A stretch of 64,000 nucleotides of DNA, taken from NCBI RefSeq assembly GCF_001514115.1, contig NZ_KQ948452.1, forward strand, positions 474,460 through 538,459, written 5' to 3'. Of the stretch, positions 20,161-27,728 are shown one piece after another (within the stretch, counting starts at the first letter, position 1; each line of letters starts with the position of its first letter). The stretch comes from Streptomyces olivochromogenes. GTDB lineage: Bacteria; Actinomycetota; Actinomycetes; Streptomycetales; Streptomycetaceae. The translations under genes were made by a program, and so were the position numbers. The notes below the pieces were generated by a model. That model saw nothing but the letters and a program-made list of their open reading frames with translations, made no database searches and was not told the origin of the DNA.

Positions 20161-20772
20161 GTGCCTACCAAGAAGAAGCCCCAGGTGACCGCCACCCCCG
20201 AGCGCCGCCGCGAACTCCTCGACACCGCCGCGGAGGTCTTCGCCGAGCAGGGCTACAACGCCACCACCGTACGCAAGATCGCGGACGAGGCCGGGATGCT
20301 CGCGGGCAGCCTCTACTACCACTTCGACTCCAAGGAATCGATGCTGGAGGAGATCCTGCGGACCTTCCTCGACGAGCTCTGGGAGGGCTACGACGCCGTC
20401 CTGGACGCCGAACTAGGCCCGCGCCAGACCCTGGAGGCCCTGGTCACCGAGTCGTTCCGGGAGATCGACCGGCACCGCGCCGCCGTCGCCATCTACCAGA
20501 AGGAGTCCCGGCACCTCGCCGCCCAGCAGCGCTTCGCCTTCCTCGCCGACTCGCAGCGCAACTTCGAGAAGGCGTGGCTGAGCACGCTGGAGCGCGGAGT
20601 GGCCGCCGAGGCCTTCCGGGCCGACCTCGACATCCGGCTCACCTACCGCTTCGTGCGCGACACCGTGTGGGTCGCCGCGTCCTGGTACCGGCCCGGCGGA
20701 CAGCACAGCCCCGAGGAGATCGCCCGGCAGTACCTGTCGATGGTGCTGGACGGCATCTCCGTACGCGCATAG
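20161..20772 (+). CDS. kstR2: TetR-family repressor, KstR2-like
   Basis: The 203-residue TetR protein has its helix-turn-helix at about 15-62 (RRRELLDTAAEVFAEQGYNATTVRKIADEAGMLAGSLYYHF, split here by function). The ligand domain has IYQKESRHL and the C-terminal dimer helices. It resembles KstR2, which releases DNA on binding HIP-CoA and controls C/D-ring genes. It is surrounded by exactly the genes of that regulon, and two KstR2-like operators lie in the two divergent promoter gaps. The start is a GTG. It is flanked by ipdF (39 bases) and fadA6 (39 bases), so it is probably also transcribed from the ipdF promoter and autoregulated. Confidence 0.88.
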   Translation: MPTKKKPQVTATPERRRELLDTAAEVFAEQGYNATTVRKIADEAGMLAGSLYYHFDSKESMLEEILRTFLDELWEGYDAVLDAELGPRQTLEALVTESFREIDRHRAAVAIYQKESRHLAAQQRFAFLADSQRNFEKAWLSTLERGVAAEAFRADLDIRLTYRFVRDTVWVAASWYRPGGQHSPEEIARQYLSMVLDGISVRA

Positions 20773-20811
20773 CCCATGTCTGCGATACCCCATGTCTGCG
20801 AGGGAGTTGTC

Positions 20812-21969
20812 ATGGCCGAGGCCTACATCGTCGAAGCGGTCCGTACGCCCGTCGGGCGGCGCGGGGGAGGCCTGAGCGGTGTCCACCCGGCCGACCTCGG
20901 CGCGCATGTCCTCAAGGCGCTGGTCGAGCGCTCCGGAGTGGACCCGGCCGCCGTCGAGGACGTCGTCTTCGGCTGCCTGGACACCGTGGGGCCGCAGGCC
21001 GGGGACATCGCCCGCACCTGCTGGCTGGCCGCCGGACTCCCCGAGGAGGTGCCGGGCGTCACCGTCGACCGGCAGTGCGGCTCCTCCCAGCAGGCCGTGC
21101 ACTTCGCCGCCCAGGGCGTCCTGTCCGGCACCCAGGACCTGGTGGTCGCGGGCGGAGTGCAGAACATGAGCCAGATCCCCATCGCCTTCGCCTCCCGCCA
21201 GGCCGCCGAACCCCTCGGCCTCACCGAAGGCCCCTTCGCGGGCAGCGAGGGCTGGCGGGCGCGCTACGGCGACCGGCCCGTCAACCAGTTCGCCGGCGCC
21301 GAGATGATCGCCGCCAAGTGGGGCATCAGCCGCCGGGACCAGGAGGAGTTCGCCCTCCGCTCGCACCGGCGGGCGATCCGCGCCATCGACGAGGGCCGCT
21401 TCGCCCGCGAGACCGTGGCCTACGGCGAGGTCACCGCCGACGAGGGCCCGCGCCGGGACACCTCACTGGAGAAGATGGCGGGCCTGAAGCCGGTCGTCGA
21501 GGGCGGCACCATCACCGCCGCCTGTTCCTCCCAGGTCTCCGACGGCGCCGCCGCGATGCTGCTCGCCTCCGAGCGGGCGGTACGGGAGCACGGGCTGACC
21601 CCGCGCGCCCGCGTCCACCACCTCTCCGTGCGCGGCGAGGACCCCATCCGCATGCTGTCCGCGCCCATCCCGGCCACCGCGTACGCCCTGAAGAAGACCG
21701 GCATGTCCCTCGACGCCATCGACCTCGTCGAGATCAACGAAGCCTTCGCCCCGGTCGTCCTCGCCTGGCTCAAGGAGACCGGCGCCGACCCGGAGAAGGT
21801 CAACGTCAACGGCGGCGCCATCGCCCTGGGGCATCCGCTGGGGGCGACGGGCGTGAAGCTGATGACGACACTCCTGCACGAACTGGAGCGCACCGGCGGC
21901 CGGTTCGGCCTCCAGACGATGTGCGAGGGTGGCGGCCAGGCGAACGTGACGATCATCGAAAGGCTCTGA
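20812..21969 (+). CDS. fadA6: Steroid-pathway thiolase FadA6
   Basis: The 385-residue acetyl-CoA acyltransferase has nucleophile Cys89 in DRQCGSSQQA, the GHPLGATG histidine motif near 340, and the second catalytic cysteine in MCEGGGQAN. NEAFAP is also present. In the HIP pathway FadA6 cleaves the ring-opened beta-keto acyl-CoA. The ATG at 20812 follows AGGGAG; a longer start at 20776 lacks a site. It is the last gene of the ipdF-kstR2-fadA6 unit. Its last 48 bases, including the stop, are copied twice more downstream in a 159-bp tandem repeat. Confidence 0.92.
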   Translation: MAEAYIVEAVRTPVGRRGGGLSGVHPADLGAHVLKALVERSGVDPAAVEDVVFGCLDTVGPQAGDIARTCWLAAGLPEEVPGVTVDRQCGSSQQAVHFAAQGVLSGTQDLVVAGGVQNMSQIPIAFASRQAAEPLGLTEGPFAGSEGWRARYGDRPVNQFAGAEMIAAKWGISRRDQEEFALRSHRRAIRAIDEGRFARETVAYGEVTADEGPRRDTSLEKMAGLKPVVEGGTITAACSSQVSDGAAAMLLASERAVREHGLTPRARVHHLSVRGEDPIRMLSAPIPATAYALKKTGMSLDAIDLVEINEAFAPVVLAWLKETGADPEKVNVNGGAIALGHPLGATGVKLMTTLLHELERTGGRFGLQTMCEGGGQANVTIIERL

Positions 21970-22287
21970 CACACAGGAGACCGCCCGGCTCGGCGGACGG
22001 AGTCCGGCGCAGGCTGTCGAAGCCTGTGAGGCCCCTTGGGGCCGAGCGGTGCGAGGGGGCCGTCGGGGATGGTGTCGATGTGCGAGGGTGGCGGCCAGGC
22101 GAATGTGACGATCATCGAAAGGCTCTGACACACAGGGGACCGCCCGGCTCGGCGGACGGAGTCCGGCGCAGGCTGTCGAAGCCTGTGAGGCCCCTTGGGG
22201 CCGAGCGGTGCGAGGGGGCCGTCGGGGATGGTGTCGATGTGCGAGGGTGGCGGCCAGGCGAATGTGACGATCATCGAAAGGCTCTGA
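21917..22287. repeat. 159-bp tandem repeat derived from the fadA6 3' end
   Basis: Units start at 21917, 22076 and 22235: two full copies and a third partial one that ends with the stop codon copy at 22287. Each contains the last bases of fadA6 (through TGA) plus about 110 bases of spacer. Copies differ by only a few bases (for example GAACGTG versus GAATGTG), so the event is recent. The rest of the gap to 22358 shows only a GC-rich segment with GGGGGCGGACGCCGGCCCCC. Confidence 0.95.
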
Positions 22288-22357
22288 GGCCCGGGGATCG
22301 AACGGCTGTGAACCTCGGGGGCGGACGCCGGCCCCCGAGGCTGTTCGGCCGACTCGG

Positions 22358-23422
22358 TCACCCGGGCGTCGAAGCGCCCACGACCGCCAGGGCGTCGAGG
22401 GTTTCCCGGGCTTCCGCCATCACCCGCTCGACCAGCTCCTTGCACGACGGCAGATCCTCGATCACCCCCGCGACCTGTCCCGACGCCATCACCCCCAGGT
22501 CCGTGCGCCCGTCCACCATCGACGACTTCAGGAGCATCGGCGTGTTCGCGGCGAGCAGCACCTGGCTCCAGGTCAGCTCCTTGCCGTGCTTCATGGCGAG
22601 ACCGTCGCGGACCATCCGCGACCAGGAGAGCCCGGACATCCTCCGGAACCCGGCGGCCCGGCGGACGGCCTGCGCGAGGGCCCTCGCCCGGCCGGATCTC
22701 TCCAAGGAGTCGACGAAGTCCGTACGCAGCATGCGATGGGGGAGGCCGTCCACGGCCGTCGTGACCGTGACGTCCCTGACCGTCGCCGCCAGGTACTTCG
22801 CCTTCACCGCGGCCGGGACCGTCGAGTCCGAGGTGAGCAGGAAACGGGTGCCCATGGCGATGCCCGCCGCCCCGTACGCCAGCGCCGCGACCAGCCCCCG
22901 CCCGTCGTGGAAACCGCCCGCCGCGACCACCGGGATGTCCACCGCGTCCACCACCTGCGGCAGCAGCACCGTCGTCGCGACCTCGCCGGTGTGACCGCCG
23001 CCCTCGCCACCCTGCACGATCACCGCGTCCGCGCCCCAGGCGGCCACCTTCTCGGCGTGCCGGCGCGCCCCGACGGAGGGGACGACGACCACGCCCGCCT
23101 CCTTCAGCTCGGCGATCAGCTCGAGGGACGTCGCGAGGGCGAAGGACGCGACCCTCACCCCCTCGTCGACGATGATCCGTACCCGCTCGCCCGCGTCCCC
23201 GGCGTCGGCGCGCAGGTTCACCCCGAACGGCGCGTCCGTACGGGACCTGACCTCGCGTATGGCCTCTCTCAGTTGGTCGAGGGTCATCGTCGCGGAGGCC
23301 AGGATGCCGAGCGCCCCCGCGTTCGCCGCCGCCGACACCAGGCGGGGGCCCGCGACCCAGCCCATACCGGTCTGCACGACGGGGTGACGGACACCGACGA
23401 GGCGGGTGAGCGCGGTCTCCAT
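22358..23422 (-). CDS. ipdC: Nitronate monooxygenase-family flavoprotein IpdC
   Basis: The 354-residue TIM-barrel FMN protein is of the NMO/2-nitropropane dioxygenase family. Landmarks are PVVQTGMGWVAGPRLVSAAANAG at the N-terminus (FMN loop), GGEGGGHTG near 140-146 and VVAAGGFHDGRG (phosphate binding). In steroid degraders this member is IpdC, which acts on hydroxylated HIP-CoA intermediates before ring opening. It shares one base with the ipdB stop, making an echA20-ipdA-ipdB-ipdC operon. The 3' end faces the fadA6 repeat array. Confidence 0.9.
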   Translation of the reverse strand: METALTRLVGVRHPVVQTGMGWVAGPRLVSAAANAGALGILASATMTLDQLREAIREVRSRTDAPFGVNLRADAGDAGERVRIIVDEGVRVASFALATSLELIAELKEAGVVVVPSVGARRHAEKVAAWGADAVIVQGGEGGGHTGEVATTVLLPQVVDAVDIPVVAAGGFHDGRGLVAALAYGAAGIAMGTRFLLTSDSTVPAAVKAKYLAATVRDVTVTTAVDGLPHRMLRTDFVDSLERSGRARALAQAVRRAAGFRRMSGLSWSRMVRDGLAMKHGKELTWSQVLLAANTPMLLKSSMVDGRTDLGVMASGQVAGVIEDLPSCKELVERVMAEARETLDALAVVGASTPG

Positions 23423-24192
23423 CAGCTCCTGACCTCTCGATCCCGGGCGCCGCCCGGATCGATGACCTCGCGGATCAGTCTCAGCTCCTCGGGAGTCGGT
23501 TCACGGGTGCGGGGCACCTCGTCGGGGACCGACAGCCCAAAGCCCGTCGCCTCCCGCACCTGCTCCACGGTGACGCCCGGGTGCAGCGAGGCGAGCCGCA
23601 TCGAATGGTCGGGCGTGGCGAAGTCGAAGACACCGAGGTCGCTCACCACGCGCGGGATGCGATGAAAACGGGTGGCGCTCGGGCCCGCGGCGGCGGCACG
23701 GTCGTACCCCACCCCGCACACCATGTCGACCCGCTCGACGAAGACGCGCGGCGAGTGCCTGGGGACCCAGTAACTGGTCGGGTTGTTCAGGGTGTTGACC
23801 GGCGCGCCGCGCACGCCGAGCAGCTGGCGCGTGGGCCTGGACCAGTCACCGACGCAGGAGATGTTCTGGTTGCCGAAGCGGTCGAGCTGACTCGCGCCCA
23901 TCATCACGTGCCGACGTCCGCCGGTGACCATGGTCAGGTGCTGCCGGTACGGCAGCCAGCCCTCCGGGGTGCCGTCGAGGCCGACGAGCATCGCCTCGCC
24001 GTCGGTCAGCAGCAGATCGGGGGAGAAGGTGCGCTTGGCGAGACGGGCGCCGATGGAGGGGACGGGGCCCATGGGGCTGGCGAGCACCTCGCCGTTGTCC
24101 CGCCAGGCCTCGGCGCAGGCGATCACGCAGTACTCGGCGCGGGTGACCACGGCTGCGGGGGCACCGGGGGCGGGGGTGGACGCGGGGCTCAT
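23422..24192 (-). CDS. ipdB: CoA-transferase-like ring hydrolase, beta subunit IpdB
   Basis: This 256-residue subunit belongs to the class I CoA-transferase fold. IpdAB uses the fold to hydrolyse ring C of the steroid-derived cyclic acyl-CoA rather than to transfer CoA. Visible signatures are GARLAKRTFSPDLLLTDGE, GGRRHVMMGASQLDRFGNQN and GVFDFATPDHSMRLASLHPGV. The ATG at 24192 overlaps the ipdA stop by 4 bases, so the subunits are made in step. Upstream in-frame codons are shadow sequence over ipdA. Assignment rests on the pairing and the cluster. Confidence 0.91.
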   Translation of the reverse strand: MSPASTPAPGAPAAVVTRAEYCVIACAEAWRDNGEVLASPMGPVPSIGARLAKRTFSPDLLLTDGEAMLVGLDGTPEGWLPYRQHLTMVTGGRRHVMMGASQLDRFGNQNISCVGDWSRPTRQLLGVRGAPVNTLNNPTSYWVPRHSPRVFVERVDMVCGVGYDRAAAAGPSATRFHRIPRVVSDLGVFDFATPDHSMRLASLHPGVTVEQVREATGFGLSVPDEVPRTREPTPEELRLIREVIDPGGARDREVRS

Positions 24193-25052
24193 CGCTGCTC
24201 CTTGTGCCAGGCCCGTACGGCGGACTGGTAGGCCTGTTCGTCGCCGGCGAGGAAGCGCGCGGCGAACTCGGCGTACGGCGTGGTGGCGTACAGCTTCTGG
24301 AAGGGCTCGTCGCGTCCGTGGTCGGGGGCGCAGGACGTGAAGTGCGCGCCGTTCGGAGTCTCGACGACGCCCGTCACGCTCGACCGCTTCAGCAGCAGGG
24401 TCTGCGGGGCGGCCTCCTTGGTGAGCTCCGCCGTGTCGACGACGCGCTCGCACGAGACGTACGCGGCGTCGGCCGCCTCGCAGAACAGGTCGTCGAAGTA
24501 CGGGTCCGGGCCCAGATACTGACCGTTGCCCAGGCGGTCGGCGCGGTTCATGTGGACCAGGGCCGCGTCCAGGCGCAGGGCGGGCATGGCGACGAGCTCC
24601 TCCCGTACCCCCGAGGAGGCATCGGCGTACGGCGAAGTGACCGTGCGCAGAGTGGGGTTGACCCGCATCACGTCCGAGCCGAGCCCGGCCCGGACGGGGA
24701 GGAACGGCAGGCGGTTCGCGGCGGCGTGCAGGCCCCACATGAACATCGCCTCGTCGACCTCCATCAGCTCGAAGGCCCCGCGCTCGCGCGCCGCCCGGTA
24801 GTGCGGTTCGAGCGGGATCGAGTCGAGCGTGGTGAAGGCGGTGACGAGCCTGCGGATCCGGCCCGCGGCGGCGAGCAGGCCGACGTCCGGGCCGCCGTAC
24901 GACACCACGGTGAGATCGGTGATCCTGCTGCGGAGCAGTGCTCTCACCAGGGCCATCGGCTTGCGGCGCGAGCCCCAGCCGCCGATGCCGAGAGTCATCC
25001 CGCTGTGGAGCCGGGAGACCACCTCATCGGTGGTCATCGTCTTGTCGCTCAC
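24189..25052 (-). CDS. ipdA: CoA-transferase-like ring hydrolase, alpha subunit IpdA
   Basis: The 287-residue alpha partner of IpdB has the oxyanion glycine loop GMTLGIGGWGSRRKP near the N-terminus. VVSYGGPDVGLLAAAGRIRR and HMNRADRLGNGQYLGPDPYFD are family-typical. The pair opens ring C of COCHEA-CoA in the known mycobacterial and rhodococcal pathway. The start at 25052 overlaps the echA20 stop by 4 bases. Expression should follow the KstR2-like site at 25851. Confidence 0.91.
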   Translation of the reverse strand: MSDKTMTTDEVVSRLHSGMTLGIGGWGSRRKPMALVRALLRSRITDLTVVSYGGPDVGLLAAAGRIRRLVTAFTTLDSIPLEPHYRAARERGAFELMEVDEAMFMWGLHAAANRLPFLPVRAGLGSDVMRVNPTLRTVTSPYADASSGVREELVAMPALRLDAALVHMNRADRLGNGQYLGPDPYFDDLFCEAADAAYVSCERVVDTAELTKEAAPQTLLLKRSSVTGVVETPNGAHFTSCAPDHGRDEPFQKLYATTPYAEFAARFLAGDEQAYQSAVRAWHKEQR

Positions 25053-25813
25053 CTGTCGACCCCCTCCTTTCCGAAGGTGTCGCGGACACGGTCGGCGACC
25101 CCGCCGAGGTTCGCCTCGAAGGTGAAGCCCTGCTCGAATCGGTAGCTGCGGCGCACGTCCACGGGGTCGATGCCGTTGAGCGCGGCCTTCGCGAGCCGGA
25201 TCAGCTCGCCGTCCTTGGCGGCGATCTCACGCGCCAGCTCCAGCGCGGCGCCCAGGAGTTCCCCGCGCGGCACGACCCGCCACACCGAGCCGTGCGCGTG
25301 CAGCTCGGCGGCGGTCGCCGTGCGCGAGGTGTAGTACAGCGCGCGCACCAGGTGGCCCGGGACCAGGCGGGCCAGGTGCGTGGCCGCGCCGAGGGCGCCG
25401 CGGTCCAGCTCGGGCAGGCCGAACGTGGCGTCCTCGCTCGCCACGATCGCGTCCGCGTTCCCCACCAGCCCGATCCCGCCGCCCAGACAGAAGCCGTGCA
25501 CCGCCGCGACGACGGGGACCTCGCACTCGTAGACCGCCGCGAAGGCCTCGAAACAGCCGCGGTTCGCCCCTATGAGCGCGCGATGGCCCCCGCTGTCCCT
25601 GGTCTCGCGCTGCATCTCCTTGATGTCCACGCCCGCGTTGAAACCGCGCCCCTCGGCCGCCAGCACGACGCACCGGACTCCGGGGTCGCGGCCCGCCGCG
25701 CGCAGGGCGTCGGCCAGGTCGAACCAGCCGCGCACCGGCAGCGCGTTCACCGGCGGGAAGTCGACCGTGACGACGGAAATCCCCTTTTCCGGGGACGAGG
25801 TGGAGACACCCAT
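25049..25813 (-). CDS. echA20: Crotonase-fold ring-D hydrolase EchA20
   Basis: The 254-residue enoyl-CoA hydratase superfamily member has the CoA-binding FNAGVDIKEMQ loop near 58-68 and the oxyanion HGFCLGGGIGLVGNAD near 105-120. FGLPELDRGALGAATHL follows. In the HIP pathway EchA20 hydrolyses ring D of HIEC-CoA. It is the first gene of the echA20-ipdABC operon. The ATG at 25813 has only a weak, distant GGAAAGG; a start a few residues later cannot be excluded. The operator lies 38 bases upstream. Confidence 0.88.
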   Translation of the reverse strand: MGVSTSSPEKGISVVTVDFPPVNALPVRGWFDLADALRAAGRDPGVRCVVLAAEGRGFNAGVDIKEMQRETRDSGGHRALIGANRGCFEAFAAVYECEVPVVAAVHGFCLGGGIGLVGNADAIVASEDATFGLPELDRGALGAATHLARLVPGHLVRALYYTSRTATAAELHAHGSVWRVVPRGELLGAALELAREIAAKDGELIRLAKAALNGIDPVDVRRSYRFEQGFTFEANLGGVADRVRDTFGKEGVDR

Positions 25814-25850
25814 GGACGCATCAGCTACCTTTCCACCTCAGGACCATTCC

Positions 25851-25864
25851 ACCAAACGTTTGTT
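25851..25864. promoter_or_regulatory. Predicted KstR2-type operator, site 2
   Basis: ACCAAACGTTTGTT is the reverse complement of AACAAACGTTTGGT, a match to AnCAAGnnCTTGnT with G/A and C/T changes at the two inner positions. It has a perfect CAAACGTTTG core. It lies between echA20 and the divergent SDR, mirroring site 1. Confidence 0.7.
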
Positions 25865-25912
25865 AGGCACACCCTCGAAGCTAGCAGTGAATGCATCCGG
25901 GCGGGAGGCCCT

Positions 25913-26752
25913 GTGGACAACCTGGATCTCGGGGGCAGGACCGTCGTCGTCACGGGCGGCACCCGTGGGGTGGGGGCCGGGATCGCCCGGGCGTTCGTCG
26001 ACGCGGGCGCGGACGTGCTGGTCTGCGCCCGCAGACCCCCCGACATACCGCTGGAGGGCACGGAGTTCGTGTCCGTGGACCTCCGCGACCCGGCTGCCGT
26101 GCACGCCTTCTTCGCCGCGCTGCCCCGGCTCGACGTGCTGGTGAACAACGCGGGCGGCGCGCCCTACCGGCCACTGACGCAGGCGGACGCCGGGCGCCAC
26201 GCGCGCGTGATCGAGCTGAACCTCATCGTGCCGCTGACCGCCTCGCTCGCCGCCCACGAGCACCTCAGACGGGCCCGGGGATCGATCGTGATGATCGGCA
26301 GCGTGAGCGGGGCACGGCCGTCGCCCGGGTCGGCGGCGTACGGGGCGGCCAAGGCGGGCCTCGAGAACCTGGCCCGTTCGATGGCCGTCGAGTGGGCTCC
26401 CGACGTCCGGGTCAACACTCTCGTCGTCGGCATGGTCCGCACCGAACTCTCCCATCTGCACTACGGCGGCGAGGACGGCATCGCGGCCGTCTCCCGCACC
26501 GTCCCGCTGGGCCGCCTCGCCGACCCGTCCGACATCGGAGGGGCCGCGGTCTTCCTCGCCTCGGACGCGGCGAGGTACATCAGCGGAGCCTCGCTGCTCG
26601 TCCACGGCGGCGGCGAGCGGCCCGCCTTCCTGGACGCGGCGACCGCCAACAAGGCCGGCACGTCCGACGCATCCGGCACGTCCGACGCATCCGGCACGTC
26701 CGACGCATCCAACACATCCGACGCATCCGACACGTCGGGCAAGGAGGACTGA
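25913..26752 (+). CDS. SDR oxidoreductase (Rv3549c-like) with repetitive tail
   Basis: The 279-residue SDR has VTGGTRGVGAGIA at the N-terminus, NNAGGAP near 80, the catalytic Ser in IGSVSG and YGAAKAG (Tyr/Lys). By position and family it matches the SDR beside echA20 in mycobacterial KstR2 regulons; the exact substrate is not established here. The start is the GTG at 25913, a few bases after GGGAGG. Residues 248-275 are a low-complexity tail of GTSDAS repeats encoded by an 18-bp minisatellite and are probably dispensable. The stop is 1 base from the next ATG. Confidence 0.85.
   Translation: MDNLDLGGRTVVVTGGTRGVGAGIARAFVDAGADVLVCARRPPDIPLEGTEFVSVDLRDPAAVHAFFAALPRLDVLVNNAGGAPYRPLTQADAGRHARVIELNLIVPLTASLAAHEHLRRARGSIVMIGSVSGARPSPGSAAYGAAKAGLENLARSMAVEWAPDVRVNTLVVGMVRTELSHLHYGGEDGIAAVSRTVPLGRLADPSDIGGAAVFLASDAARYISGASLLVHGGGERPAFLDAATANKAGTSDASGTSDASGTSDASNTSDASDTSGKED
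26657..26740 (+). repeat. 18-bp in-frame minisatellite in SDR 3' end
   Basis: GGCACGTCCGACGCATCC is repeated exactly at 26657, 26675 and 26693, then with changes at 26711 and partially at 26729. The 18-base period keeps frame and adds six residues (GTSDAS) per copy. Confidence 0.95.
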
Positions 26753-26753
26753 G

Positions 26754-27671
26754 ATGAGTGGACCGCTGCTGTGCGAGGGGCGGGTCGTGATCGTCACGGG
26801 CGCCGGGCGCGGACTCGGCCGCGCGCACGCGCTCGCGTACGCCGCCGAGGGGGCGCGGGTCGTCGTGAACGACCTCGGGGTGGGCCTCGACGGCACGCCC
26901 GGCCCGGACAGCCCGGCCGCGCGGGTCGTGGCGGAGATCCGGGCGGCGGGCGGACAGGCGGTGGCCCACGGCGGAGACATCGCCACCACCGACGGCGCCG
27001 CCTCCCTCGTACGCACCGCGCTGGAGACGTACGGACGCCTGGACACCCTCGTCAACAACGCGGGGTTCCTGCGCGACCGGATGCTCGTCAACCTCGACGA
27101 GGACGACTGGGACGCCGTGCTGCGCGTCCACCTCAAGGGCCACTTCCTGCCGCTGAAGCATGCGGCGGCGCACTGGCGGGCGGAGGCGAAGGAAGGCCGC
27201 ACGCCCCGGGCCCGGGTCGTCAACACCAGCAGCGGAGCGGGTCTGTTGGGTTCGGTCGGACAGGGCAACTACAGCGCCGCCAAGGCCGGGATCATCGGGC
27301 TGACCCTGGTCGCCGCGGCCGAACTGGGCCGCTACGGCGTCCAGGTCAACGCGATCGCCCCCGCGGCCCGCACCCGGATGACCGAACGCACCTTCGCGGA
27401 CACCATGGCGGCCCCCGGCGCCGACTCCTTCGACGCGATGGCCCCCGAGAACGTCTCCCCCCTCGTCGTCTGGCTCGGCGCGAGCGCGAGCACCGGAGTC
27501 ACCGGCCGCGTCTTCGAGACCGAGGGCGGCCGCATCACCGTCATGGAGGGCTGGCGGCCGGGCCCCACCGCGGACAAGGGTGCCCGCTGGACCCCGTCCG
27601 AGGCCGGCGACACGGCCCTGAAACTGCTGGCGGAGGCGGAGGTTCCGGGGGCGGTGTACGGGGCGGGGTAG
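26754..27671 (+). CDS. SDR dehydrogenase (Rv3548c-like)
   Basis: This 305-residue SDR resembles the N-terminal domain of peroxisomal multifunctional enzyme-type dehydrogenases. VTGAGRGLGRAHALAYA and VVVNDLGVGLDG are the cofactor end. NNAGFLRDRM, NTSSGAGLLGSVGQGNYSAAKAG (catalytic Ser, Tyr, Lys) and PAARTRMT follow. It fits a 3-hydroxyacyl-CoA dehydrogenase of the KstR2 regulon. AAGGAGG lies 6 bases before the ATG, inside the end of the preceding SDR gene, so the two are one operon starting at the site-2 promoter. Confidence 0.87.
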   Translation: MSGPLLCEGRVVIVTGAGRGLGRAHALAYAAEGARVVVNDLGVGLDGTPGPDSPAARVVAEIRAAGGQAVAHGGDIATTDGAASLVRTALETYGRLDTLVNNAGFLRDRMLVNLDEDDWDAVLRVHLKGHFLPLKHAAAHWRAEAKEGRTPRARVVNTSSGAGLLGSVGQGNYSAAKAGIIGLTLVAAAELGRYGVQVNAIAPAARTRMTERTFADTMAAPGADSFDAMAPENVSPLVVWLGASASTGVTGRVFETEGGRITVMEGWRPGPTADKGARWTPSEAGDTALKLLAEAEVPGAVYGAG

Positions 27672-27728
27672 GGGAGGCCTCCATCCGTGAGGACGATCCC
27701 TGAGGATCTGTCCCTGAGGGTGCGTGGT

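Noticed and set aside
21420..22445. A minus-strand protein with a perfect 53-residue repeat
   Set aside because: The repeat is the in-frame reading (159 = 3 x 53) of the DNA tandem array, antisense to fadA6; there is no start site or homology.
19557..22994. A 1145-codon plus-strand frame through ipdF, kstR2, fadA6 and antisense ipdC
   Set aside because: It crosses four real genes in the wrong frame and contains 40-53 residue repeats only because of the 159-bp DNA duplication.
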